A DNA stretch of 11,630 bases from an uncultured Pseudomonadota bacterium (GTDB lineage Bacteria > Pseudomonadota > Gammaproteobacteria > Methylococcales > Methylomonadaceae). The position numbers were made by a program, and so were the translations under genes. Below the pieces are notes generated by a model. The model saw nothing but the letters and a program-made list of their open reading frames with translations. It was not told the DNA's origin and did no database searches. This document shows, piece by piece, positions 1 to 6,426 of this stretch (position 1 is its first letter; each line of letters opens with the position of its first letter). The stretch spans positions 1 to 11,630 of the forward strand of contig CAIZCB010000035.1 of assembly GCA_903931355.1 (NCBI GenBank). The letters are read 5' to 3'.

Positions 1-979
1 CAGCGCCAACTGCAAAGAAAATGTAATAAGTGTTTTTACGACCTAAATAATCGGAAGATGATGACCATAAAAATCGGCCGCCCATATTGAATAAACTTAA
101 CAAACCGACAAAACCCGCCGCTGCCGCTGGCGTAACGCTGCCTTTGAACATTTCTTGAATCATTACCGAAGCTTGCCCCAAAACGCCAATACCGGCAGTG
201 ACATTCAGACACAACACCAACCACAATAAATAAAATTGCGGGGTTTTTAGGGCTTGGTCGATATGGACATGGGCTTTGGTAATCATTTTGTTAGTGACTG
301 CCGGTGCGACCCATCCAGCGGGCTGCCAATTGGCTGGCGGGATACGAATCGTTAAGGCACCAATCATCATCGAAATAAAATACACAGCCCCCATCACCAT
401 AAAGGTTTCGACAACGCCGACTGAAGTTTCAGACTTGAAATAATCCATTAAACCGACCGCTAACGGCGCACCGATCATCGCGCCGCCGCCAAAACCCATA
501 ATTGCCATGCCGGTAGCCATACCGCGGCGGTCTGGGAACCATTTAATCAAAGTCGATACCGGCGAAACATAGCCCAATCCTAAACCAATACCGCCCAATA
601 CACCGTAGCCTAAATACACCAGCCAAATTTGATGCAAAGACACGCCCAGCGCCGATAACCAAAAGCCACTACCAAAACAACAGGCCGCAACAAACATCGT
701 TAAACGTGGTCCGACTTTTTCTAGCCATTTACCACCGAATGCCGCCGACAAGCCTAGAAATACAATAGCTAAACTGAAAATCCAGCCTAAGGTGGTAAGT
801 TTCCAATCTTCTGGCGCCGATTCGCTGATGCCGATAATGCGGGTTAATGGGTCATTAAATACGCTGAACGCATAGGCTTGGCCAATGCAAAGATGCACCG
901 CTAATGCCGATGGCGGCACCATCCAACGACTATAGCCACTGTGGGCAGTAATATGACTTTTGCTAAAAAACGCCGACAT
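1..979 (-). CDS. OFA-family MFS transporter, C-terminus beyond left edge
   Basis: I translated this gene by hand from the minus strand. It gives 326 uninterrupted residues from an ATG at 979 and runs off the left edge. Hydrophobic helices alternate with short charged loops in major facilitator style. The TM2-TM3 loop carries GGKWLEKVGPR, the usual G-x-x-x-D/E-x-x-G-x-R type signature. A second copy (SSSSDYLGRKN) follows about TM8, so roughly the first eight to nine of twelve helices are present. The N-terminal stretch (MVPPSALAVHLCIGQAYAFSVFNDPL) and the GGIGLGLGYVSPVSTLIKWFPDRRGMATG segment are typical of the oxalate/formate antiporter (OFA) family, whose members carry small carboxylates such as oxalate, formate or lactate. 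A GGGAG ribosome-binding site (987-991) lies 7 nt before the start. The substrate cannot be read from sequence. The divergent hydroxyacid dehydrogenase suggests a small 2-hydroxy or 2-oxo acid, which is inference. Confidence 0.88.
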   Translation of the reverse strand, partial: MSAFFSKSHITAHSGYSRWMVPPSALAVHLCIGQAYAFSVFNDPLTRIIGISESAPEDWKLTTLGWIFSLAIVFLGLSAAFGGKWLEKVGPRLTMFVAACCFGSGFWLSALGVSLHQIWLVYLGYGVLGGIGLGLGYVSPVSTLIKWFPDRRGMATGMAIMGFGGGAMIGAPLAVGLMDYFKSETSVGVVETFMVMGAVYFISMMIGALTIRIPPANWQPAGWVAPAVTNKMITKAHVHIDQALKTPQFYLLWLVLCLNVTAGIGVLGQASVMIQEMFKGSVTPAAAAGFVGLLSLFNMGGRFLWSSSSDYLGRKNTYYIFFAVGA

Positions 980-1052
980 CAAAAATCTCCCTAAAACTTA
1001 TCGGTAGGTTGAATCAAAAAGTCGGCAACTATAGCACGGCATAGCCTTGTCT

Positions 1053-1080
1053 TTGCTCGGTCATCCGGCTGTTTTATACT
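1053..1080 (+). promoter_or_regulatory. Candidate sigma70 promoter for the hydroxyacid dehydrogenase gene
   Basis: TTGCTC (1053-1058) and TATACT (1075-1080) are separated by 16 bases and lie about 30 bases upstream of the ATG at 1112. They sit in the 132-bp interval between two divergent genes. The -10 is good, the -35 fair. No strong Shine-Dalgarno sequence is visible before the ATG. Confidence 0.4.
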
Positions 1081-1111
1081 GTCGCCATCCTTTTTATTAA
1101 CTAATCTGACC

Positions 1112-2083
1112 ATGAGCAAACACAAAGTTCTAATCACTCGCCGCTGGCCGCAATCGGTTGAAGACAAACTGCAACAACTGTATGACGTCAGCCTGAATAT
1201 TGATGACCATCCCTTCACTGCCGAGGAATTTAAGGATGCTTTGCAAAATTACGATGCGGTTTGTCCTAGCGTTTGCGATAGCTTGCCGGCTGAGGTTTTA
1301 AATGTCGCGAATAAGCGCTGTAAGATTTTGGGCAACTTCGGGGTTGGTTATAACCATATCGACATTAGCGCCGCCCAACAGCAAGGTTTGATTGTCAGCA
1401 ATACACCGAGCGTTTTGACACAAAGCACTGCTGATATTGCGATGACTTTATTGTTGATGTCAGCTAGACGCGGGGCGGAAGGTGATCGTTTGGTTCGCGC
1501 TAAACAATGGTCAGGTTGGTGCCCTACTCACATGATGAGTAGCGATGTAACAGGTGCAACATTAGGATTGATTGGCTTTGGCCGCATTGCTCAGGCGATG
1601 GCTCGCAAAGCCCATCATGGCTTTGGAATGAAGATTTTGTATGTCAAACCTACGCCAGCAGATGAGGCTATTGTTAACGAATTACAGGCGGTGCGGTGCG
1701 ACAGCATCGAGGAATTATTACCGCAGTGTGATTATGTATCGCTGCATTGCCCTGGCGGTGAGCAAACACGACATTTAATCAATGCTGAAAGATTACGACT
1801 GATGAAACCGAGCGCCCATTTAATCAACACTGCGCGTGGCGATGTGGTTGATAGCAAGGCTTTGATTGCCTGTTTACAAACAAGACAAATTGCTGGAGCT
1901 GGACTGGATGTTTATGAAGGCGAACCGAATATCGACCCTGATTTTTTAAGTTTGGAAAATGTGACGCTGTTACCACATTTAGGTAGCGCAACCATTGCGA
2001 CTCGTACCGCGATGGGTGAGAAAGTGTTGGCTAATTTGCAGGCTTATTTTGCAGGGGAACCACTACCTGATCGAGTGGTTTAA
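1112..2083 (+). CDS. D-2-hydroxyacid dehydrogenase, glyoxylate/hydroxypyruvate reductase type
   Basis: A 323-residue cytoplasmic NAD(P)H-dependent dehydrogenase that probably reduces glyoxylate or hydroxypyruvate to glycolate or glycerate. The length fits the family. The N-terminal catalytic half has GNFGVGYNHID (about 74-84). The Rossmann half opens with GLIGFGRIAQAMARKA (152-167), where the third glycine of GxGxxG is alanine, a common variant here. The catalytic triad is readable: Arg242 in NTARGDVVD, Glu271 in DVYEGEP, His289 in LLPHLGSAT. The strand after the nucleotide loop ends in ILYVKPTP with no acidic residue, which would permit NADPH, but specificity is not settled by this. The gene is divergent from the OFA transporter and ends just before a hairpin at 2094-2121. 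A related 2-ketoacid reductase is the alternative. In serine-cycle or photorespiration-like metabolism this enzyme handles hydroxypyruvate or glyoxylate. Confidence 0.85.
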   Translation: MSKHKVLITRRWPQSVEDKLQQLYDVSLNIDDHPFTAEEFKDALQNYDAVCPSVCDSLPAEVLNVANKRCKILGNFGVGYNHIDISAAQQQGLIVSNTPSVLTQSTADIAMTLLLMSARRGAEGDRLVRAKQWSGWCPTHMMSSDVTGATLGLIGFGRIAQAMARKAHHGFGMKILYVKPTPADEAIVNELQAVRCDSIEELLPQCDYVSLHCPGGEQTRHLINAERLRLMKPSAHLINTARGDVVDSKALIACLQTRQIAGAGLDVYEGEPNIDPDFLSLENVTLLPHLGSATIATRTAMGEKVLANLQAYFAGEPLPDRVV

Positions 2084-2093
2084 GTTTAGAAGG

Positions 2094-2121
2094 ATTGCAT
2101 TGGGGCTAACCCCAATGCAAT
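2094..2121. terminator. Perfect 12-bp hairpin between convergent genes, likely bidirectional terminator
   Basis: The arms ATTGCATTGGGG (2094-2105) and CCCCAATGCAAT (2110-2121) are exact reverse complements around a CTAA loop. The hairpin starts 10 bases after the dehydrogenase stop and 23 bases beyond the pyk stop, so it can serve both convergent transcripts. Neither side has a clean run of T, so termination is inferred from position and stem strength. Confidence 0.65.
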
Positions 2122-2144
2122 GCTGTATAACAATCGCTTATCGA

Positions 2145-3578
2145 CTATTTGCCGACAGTAACGACTTTCAAGGAGTTTGTGCCACCTTGGCTACCGGTTA
2201 AGTCGCCTTTGGTAATGATGAATGAATCACCATCTTGCACAGCAACCCGTGAACGTAGTGTTTCAACTACATACTGGTTAACTTCGGCTTTATCCATTTT
2301 TTCATGTGAAAAATAAGTTGGGAATACACCGCGATACAAAGTAACGCGACCCAAAGTTTTCTCATGACTACTGAAAGCAAAAATAGGAATACCAGAGCTA
2401 ATCCGTGACATCCACAATGGTGTAGAACCAGACTCAGTCAACGATGCGATACCGCTGATTTTAGTGTGGTTAGCTAAGTACATTGCAGACATGGCAATCG
2501 CTTCGTCAATTTGACCAAAGCTATCGGTCATGCGGTGTTCAGAAGTAATAACACTAGGTTGTTTTTCGGTTTCCATACAAACACGAACCATCGCTTGTAC
2601 CGTTTTAACCGGATGTTTACCTGATGCTGTTTCTGCTGAAAGCATAATCGCGTCAGTACCATCAACAATCGCATTCGCAACGTCGAATACTTCGGCACGG
2701 GTTGGAATTGGGTTTTCAATCATCGATTCCATCATCTGTGTGGCTGTAATGACCGCACGATTCAATTCTCTGGAACGTTTGATTAACAATTTTTGTGCAG
2801 CTGGCAAATTCGCATCGCCAATTTCTACACCCAAGTCACCACGAGCAACCATGATTGCATCAGAAGCTAAAATGATTTCATCAATCACTTCCATTGCTTC
2901 AGCACGTTCTACTTTAGCAACGATGCCAGCGTAGCAACCTTCTGCTTGCAACAATTGGCGTGCTTCATTCAAATCAGCCGCTGTACGTGGAAAAGAAATC
3001 GCCACGTAGTCAGCTTGAATCACAGCCACAGTTTTGATGTCGAGTTTATCTTTGTCAGTCAAGGCAGCTGCAGACAAACCACCACCCAACAAGTTAATAC
3101 CTTTGTTGTTTGATAAATCACCGCCAACCACTACTTTAGTATTAACGCGAGTTTGATTTTCAACATTAACCACATCCAATACCACTCGGCCATCGTCTAG
3201 CAATAAACGTGTACCTGGTTTAACTTCGAGCGCCAAAGGCTCGTAGCTGATACCGACTTGCGTGTTATCACCGTCTAATTTGCCTAGATTGATGTCCAAA
3301 GCAAAATCTTGACCTTCTTCCAGCCAAACTTTGTTGTCTTTGAAACGCTCAATACGGATTTTAGGGCCTTGTAAATCTGCCAAAATACCAACGCGACGAC
3401 CAGTTTTTTTGCTTATTTCTCTCACACGGGTAGCACGATCAATGTGATCTTGTGCTGAACCGTGTGAAAAGTTTAAACGGACTACATCAATACCGGCCTC
3501 GAACAAATCTTCAAGTACACCAGGTTTATCCGTAGCTGGTCCTAGCGTAGCCAGGATTTTTGTTCTTCTTAGCTGCAT
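2145..3578 (-). CDS. pyk: Pyruvate kinase, PykA-like (type II)
   Basis: A 477-residue cytoplasmic enzyme converting phosphoenolpyruvate and ADP to pyruvate and ATP, the last step of glycolysis. It opens with RRTKILATLGPATD, and DVVRLNFSHG (31-40) gives the substrate-binding Arg34 and Asn36. The small B domain is inserted at about 70-165, starting at ADLQGPKIR. Active-site Lys222 and Glu224 lie in AKVER, Asp248 in ARGDLGVEI, and Thr280 in ATQMMESM. The helix from MESMIENPIPTRAE to DAIMLSAETASGKHP is the classic signature. The C-terminal regulatory domain is complete. Length and N-terminus resemble E. coli PykA (AMP/sugar-phosphate-activated type) more than PykF. The gene sits 9 nt after gap, and its ribosome-binding site AAGGA (3584-3588) overlaps the gap stop codon, so translation is probably coupled. 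The pair would be transcribed from upstream of gap. Confidence 0.97.
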   Translation of the reverse strand: MQLRRTKILATLGPATDKPGVLEDLFEAGIDVVRLNFSHGSAQDHIDRATRVREISKKTGRRVGILADLQGPKIRIERFKDNKVWLEEGQDFALDINLGKLDGDNTQVGISYEPLALEVKPGTRLLLDDGRVVLDVVNVENQTRVNTKVVVGGDLSNNKGINLLGGGLSAAALTDKDKLDIKTVAVIQADYVAISFPRTAADLNEARQLLQAEGCYAGIVAKVERAEAMEVIDEIILASDAIMVARGDLGVEIGDANLPAAQKLLIKRSRELNRAVITATQMMESMIENPIPTRAEVFDVANAIVDGTDAIMLSAETASGKHPVKTVQAMVRVCMETEKQPSVITSEHRMTDSFGQIDEAIAMSAMYLANHTKISGIASLTESGSTPLWMSRISSGIPIFAFSSHEKTLGRVTLYRGVFPTYFSHEKMDKAEVNQYVVETLRSRVAVQDGDSFIITKGDLTGSQGGTNSLKVVTVGK

Positions 3579-3587
3579 GTAAATCCT

Positions 3588-4601
3588 TTATTTCGCGTTG
3601 TATAAAGCAACAGTCGTATCAAGCATACGGTTTGAGAAACCCCACTCGTTGTCATACCAAGACAAGATTTTCACGAAGTTGCCGCCAGTAACTTTTGTCA
3701 AAGACGCTTCGTAGATTGAAGAGTGTGGGTTGTGGTTGAAATCAGAAGAAACCAATGGTTCGTCGTTGATTGCCAAAATACCTTTCAAAGAACCGGCGGC
3801 AGCTGCTCTTAAGATGCTGTCGATTTCTTCTTTAGTAGTATTTCTTGATGCTTGGAAGCACAAGTCAACGATAGATACGTTGATGGTTGGAACGCGCATT
3901 GCGAAACCGTCCAATTTGCCTTTCATTTCTGGCAATACCAAACCTACTGCAGCAGCAGCACCGGTTTTGGTTGGGATCATAGATTGAGTTGCTGAACGCG
4001 CACGGTGTAAGTCACTGTGGTAAACGTCAGTCAATACTTGATCGTTGGTGTAAGAGTGAATTGTCGTCATCAAACCGTGATCAACACCGATAGCATCGAT
4101 CAAAGGTTTAACTAAAGGAGCCAAACAGTTGGTGGTGCAAGATGCATTAGAAATAACGGTATCAGATGCTTTCAAGCTAGTGTGGTTAACGCCATAAACA
4201 ATAGTTGCGTCAACATCAGCGCCGCCTGGAGCAGAGATGATTACTTTTTTAGCGCCAGCAGCGATGTGAGCTGAAGCTTTTTCTTTGCTGGTAAAGAAAC
4301 CAGTACATTCGTGAACAACATCAACACCTAATTCAGCCCAAGGCAATTTAGCTGGATCTCTTTCTGCGAAAACGCGAATTTTGTCACCGTTGATAACGAT
4401 GTAATCGCCGTCAACTGATACATCAAACGGGAATTTGCCATGAACAGTATCGTATTTGGTCAAGTGTGCATTGGTTTTGGAATCGCCAAGGTCGTTGATA
4501 GCAACAACTTGAATTTCGTTAGTGCGGCCTGATTCATACAAAGCACGCATTACATTGCGGCCGATACGTCCGTAACCATTGATTGCAACTTTAATTGCCA
4601 T
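3588..4601 (-). CDS. gap: Type I glyceraldehyde-3-phosphate dehydrogenase
   Basis: A 337-residue cytoplasmic enzyme oxidising and phosphorylating glyceraldehyde 3-phosphate to 1,3-bisphosphoglycerate with NAD. The nucleotide-binding turn is NGYGRIGRN (8-16). Asp37 in AINDL at the end of the second strand points to NAD rather than NADP. The catalytic Cys155 is in [12 protein letters not shown] and His182 in TIHSYTNDQ. The phosphate-site segment [20 protein letters not shown] and the C-terminal [13 protein letters not shown] are intact. The reading frame continues 13 codons further upstream, but I chose the ATG at 4601. Its product begins [11 protein letters not shown] as in the family, and GGAG (4610-4613) is 8 nt upstream. 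It leads the gap-pyk pair and appears to have its own promoter in the 158-bp interval before hemJ. Erythrose-4-phosphate dehydrogenase is a paralogue, but pairing with pyk favours the glycolytic role. Confidence 0.96.
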   Translation of the reverse strand: MAIKVAINGYGRIGRNVMRALYESGRTNEIQVVAINDLGDSKTNAHLTKYDTVHGKFPFDVSVDGDYIVINGDKIRVFAERDPAKLPWAELGVDVVHECTGFFTSKEKASAHIAAGAKKVIISAPGGADVDATIVYGVNHTSLKASDTVISNASCTTNCLAPLVKPLIDAIGVDHGLMTTIHSYTNDQVLTDVYHSDLHRARSATQSMIPTKTGAAAAVGLVLPEMKGKLDGFAMRVPTINVSIVDLCFQASRNTTKEEIDSILRAAAAGSLKGILAINDEPLVSSDFNHNPHSSIYEASLTKVTGGNFVKILSWYDNEWGFSNRMLDTTVALYNAK

Positions 4602-4670
4602 AGAGTTTTCTCCGGGATGAGTGTGAAAGACTTGCGTCAAGATGTGCCATAAACAGCATAAAATGTGGTA

Positions 4671-4679
4671 ATTGTAGCA
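4671..4679 (-). promoter_or_regulatory. Candidate extended -10 promoter for gap-pyk
   Basis: On the minus strand the bases read TGCTACAAT, a TGn-extended -10 (hexamer TACAAT, 4671-4676). It lies about 70 bases before the gap start. No good -35 hexamer is seen 17 bases upstream, where the arm of the 4692-4717 hairpin lies instead. The extended -10 could work without one. Confidence 0.35.
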
Positions 4680-4691
4680 AAAACCGCCATA

Positions 4692-4717
4692 CAGCGTCTA
4701 GCTTAACGCTAACGCTG
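4692..4717 (-). terminator. Stem-loop between hemJ and gap, possible terminator or operator
   Basis: CAGCGT (4692-4697) plus TAGC (4699-4702) pair with GCTA (4708-4711) plus ACGCTG (4712-4717), giving a 10-bp stem with one bulged base and a 5-base loop. On the minus strand it comes 42 bases after the hemJ stop. It is followed, after eight bases, by TTTTT (4679-4683), so it could end the pyrC-to-hemJ transcript. The T run is displaced from the stem, which weakens the terminator call. The stem also covers the -35 position of the putative gap promoter, so a regulatory dyad is an alternative. Confidence 0.4.
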
Positions 4718-4759
4718 AGCTTATTGAAACTATTTAAAACCAATAAAACTATCATCAAA

Positions 4760-5185
4760 TTAAAACGGTTTAATGACAGCCAATAAGATAATCGCAACTA
4801 AAAATAAAACAGGGATTTCGTTGACCCAACGATAGTAAACATGGGAGTGCTGATTGCGATCATATTTAAAATCCAGCAACCATTTGCCGCAGAACAAGTG
4901 ATAAACCACTAACAAAAAGATTAAAGCTAACTTGGCATGTAACCAACCGCTACTGGCATAAAGCGCCCAAGCATAATCAGCCAGCATCCAAATACCAAAA
5001 CCCAAAGTCAAAATCATACCTGGCGTCATAATGCCAAAATATAATTTACGCTCCATAATTTTGAAGCGCTCGTGACTAATCGCATCATCACTCATGGCGT
5101 GATAGACAAACAAGCGCGGCAAATAAAATAAACCCGCAAACCAAGTCACCATAAAAATCAAATGCAGCGCTTTTAACCAAAGCAT
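4760..5185 (-). CDS. hemJ: HemJ-family protoporphyrinogen IX oxidase
   Basis: A 141-residue integral inner-membrane protein, the usual HemJ length (about 140-145). HemJ oxidises protoporphyrinogen IX to protoporphyrin IX in heme synthesis in bacteria lacking HemG or HemY. Four hydrophobic segments are seen at about 3-22, 52-73, 83-102 and 122-140. Conserved residues are visible: His8 in LKALHLIFMVTWFAGL, Arg24 in YLPRLFVYH, Lys85 in WLHAKLALIF, and the RWVNEIP motif before the last helix. The start lies 2 nt after the stop of the LAB_N gene. Its ribosome-binding site GAGGAA (5191-5196) is inside that gene's last codons, so translation is tightly coupled. An older name for related proteins is UPF0093/CopD-like. 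The CopD copper-uptake assignment is less likely because the HemJ motifs are present. Confidence 0.85.
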   Translation of the reverse strand: MLWLKALHLIFMVTWFAGLFYLPRLFVYHAMSDDAISHERFKIMERKLYFGIMTPGMILTLGFGIWMLADYAWALYASSGWLHAKLALIFLLVVYHLFCGKWLLDFKYDRNQHSHVYYRWVNEIPVLFLVAIILLAVIKPF

Positions 5186-5187
5186 GA

Positions 5188-5589
5188 TTATTCCTCGACA
5201 ACAGGTGTATTAGCTTCGTTTTTCAAATCGTCTTCAATGATTTGCACTAAACCAGCGCCACTCTGTTCACGACGAATCAAAATCAAATTGCGCAGATAAA
5301 CAAAGGTGCCAGGCAATTGACCCATGATAATCACCGGATCAAGCCGATGAATCCCATAAGCCAAAACCACCAAACCACCTGACAAACTGAGATACCAAAA
5401 ACTCACTGGAATCAGACTTTTTTTATGTTTCTCGCTGTGCATCCATTGCACGATAAAGCGCATCATGAATAAGGTTTGTCCCAGCAAACCAATGACTAGC
5501 CAAGTAAAATCCAACGAGCTCATCCCAGAAAAATAGCTACTCCATTTTTCCAGCAAATGCCCTAAAAAATAACCCGCGCCTTGATCCAT
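5188..5589 (-). CDS. Small LAB_N-domain membrane protein (lipid-A-disaccharide synthase N-terminal-like)
   Basis: A 133-residue protein with three clear hydrophobic segments at about 26-48, 62-82 and 84-104. The stretch from GLLGQTLFMMRFIVQWMHSE through SFWYLSLSGGLVVLAYG to GQLPGTFVYLRNL is the LAB_N domain. That domain was named after the N-terminal part of some LpxB proteins but also occurs alone. It does not carry the LpxB glycosyltransferase, so this is not a lipid A disaccharide synthase. Stand-alone LAB_N proteins have no well-established function. The fold resembles small PQ-loop/SWEET-type membrane proteins, which makes a lipid-linked sugar flippase or membrane partner plausible (inference). 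It lies 35 nt after the GT2 gene, which lacks obvious anchor helices, and 2 nt before hemJ. A GGTGA element sits just upstream of the ATG. Residues 105-133 form a polar, acidic tail ending TPVVEE. Confidence 0.8.
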   Translation of the reverse strand: MDQGAGYFLGHLLEKWSSYFSGMSSLDFTWLVIGLLGQTLFMMRFIVQWMHSEKHKKSLIPVSFWYLSLSGGLVVLAYGIHRLDPVIIMGQLPGTFVYLRNLILIRREQSGAGLVQIIEDDLKNEANTPVVEE

Positions 5590-5624
5590 TTAAATCACCA
5601 TTAAAAAACGTCAACACAATCCGA

Positions 5625-6353
5625 TTATTGATCACGCGCCACTTCAGAAATCTGCGGCAAGCTATGACGTTTTTTCAACCAAACCACACCTAAAATATCA
5701 ACAATACCGACCATTAAGCGATCTAACGTGCCGTATTTTGAAACGCCGAAATTGCGTGAGCGATGACCGACTTTGACCGAAATCACCTTACCGCCCGCCA
5801 TTTGTACTAATGCTGGCAAAAAGCGATGAATATGATCGAAATAAGGCAAAGCTAAAAATTTATCGCGTAAAAACAACTTCAAGCCACAACCAGTATCGGG
5901 GGTTGCGTCATGCAAAATTGATTGACGGATACTGTTAGCAAATTTTGAAGAAAAACGACGCCAGCCGGTGTCATTGCGTTGATGGCGAAAACCCGCCAAC
6001 ATCCACAAATCACTGTCATTTTGTTGTTGATAGGCTTCGACTAAATTAGGAATATCAGCGGGATCGTTTTGACCATCACCATCTAGGGTGGCAATCCAAG
6101 GATATTGGGCAGCCAATACACCTGAATGTACTGCTCGACTTTGTCCACAGCTCTTAGCGTGTTTTAAAACCCGCAAACTAGGATAAATTTGCATCGCTCC
6201 TAGCAATTTAGCAGCGGTATCATCCGTACTGCCATCATCGACAAAAATCATTTCATAGGCTTCTTGCCCACTCAAAGCCTGATCAATCTCAGCAATCAAA
6301 GCTTCAACATTATCGGTTTCGTTATGAACCGGTACCACTACAGAAATTTTCAT
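5625..6353 (-). CDS. GT2 glycosyltransferase, polyprenyl/dolichyl-phosphate sugar synthase type
   Basis: A 242-residue GT-A-fold enzyme of the DPM1/ArnC/GtrB class, which transfers a sugar from a nucleotide sugar to a polyprenyl phosphate on the cytoplasmic face of the inner membrane. It opens ISVVVPVHNETDNV (3-16). The nucleotide-binding DDGSTDDT (39-46), the metal-binding DGDGQNDPADIP (91-102), the acceptor loop around RNDTGWRRFSSKFAN (126-140) and the C-terminal FGVSKYGTLDRL (202-213) all match the class. ArnC and GtrB carry two C-terminal membrane helices. This protein stops soon after one moderately hydrophobic stretch (214-226, ending WLKKR), so it is probably peripheral or held by a partner such as the next gene. 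The GT39 gene ends 73 nt upstream. The AT-rich gap contains TGATAGAAT on the minus strand (6381-6389), a possible extended -10. The sugar is unknown. Confidence 0.88.
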   Translation of the reverse strand: MKISVVVPVHNETDNVEALIAEIDQALSGQEAYEMIFVDDGSTDDTAAKLLGAMQIYPSLRVLKHAKSCGQSRAVHSGVLAAQYPWIATLDGDGQNDPADIPNLVEAYQQQNDSDLWMLAGFRHQRNDTGWRRFSSKFANSIRQSILHDATPDTGCGLKLFLRDKFLALPYFDHIHRFLPALVQMAGGKVISVKVGHRSRNFGVSKYGTLDRLMVGIVDILGVVWLKKRHSLPQISEVARDQ

Positions 6354-6426
6354 AAATCGACGAAAGCTTAAAAGTTGTTAATTCTATCAAATAGTTATAT
6401 GCCAAAGCTAATTTATCAGCTTAACA

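Noticed and set aside
36..224. Minus-strand frame of 62 codons at the left edge
   Set aside because: It lies inside the OFA transporter gene in another frame, and the transporter frame is open and conserved throughout.
2530..2934. Plus-strand open frame of 134 codons opposite pyk
   Set aside because: It is antisense to the most conserved part of pyruvate kinase, has no recognisable domain or ribosome-binding site, and is explained by codon bias of the real gene.
4602..4640. 13-codon N-terminal extension of gap
   Set aside because: The family N-terminus and a well-placed GGAG support the ATG at 4601; the extension overlaps the ribosome-binding site.
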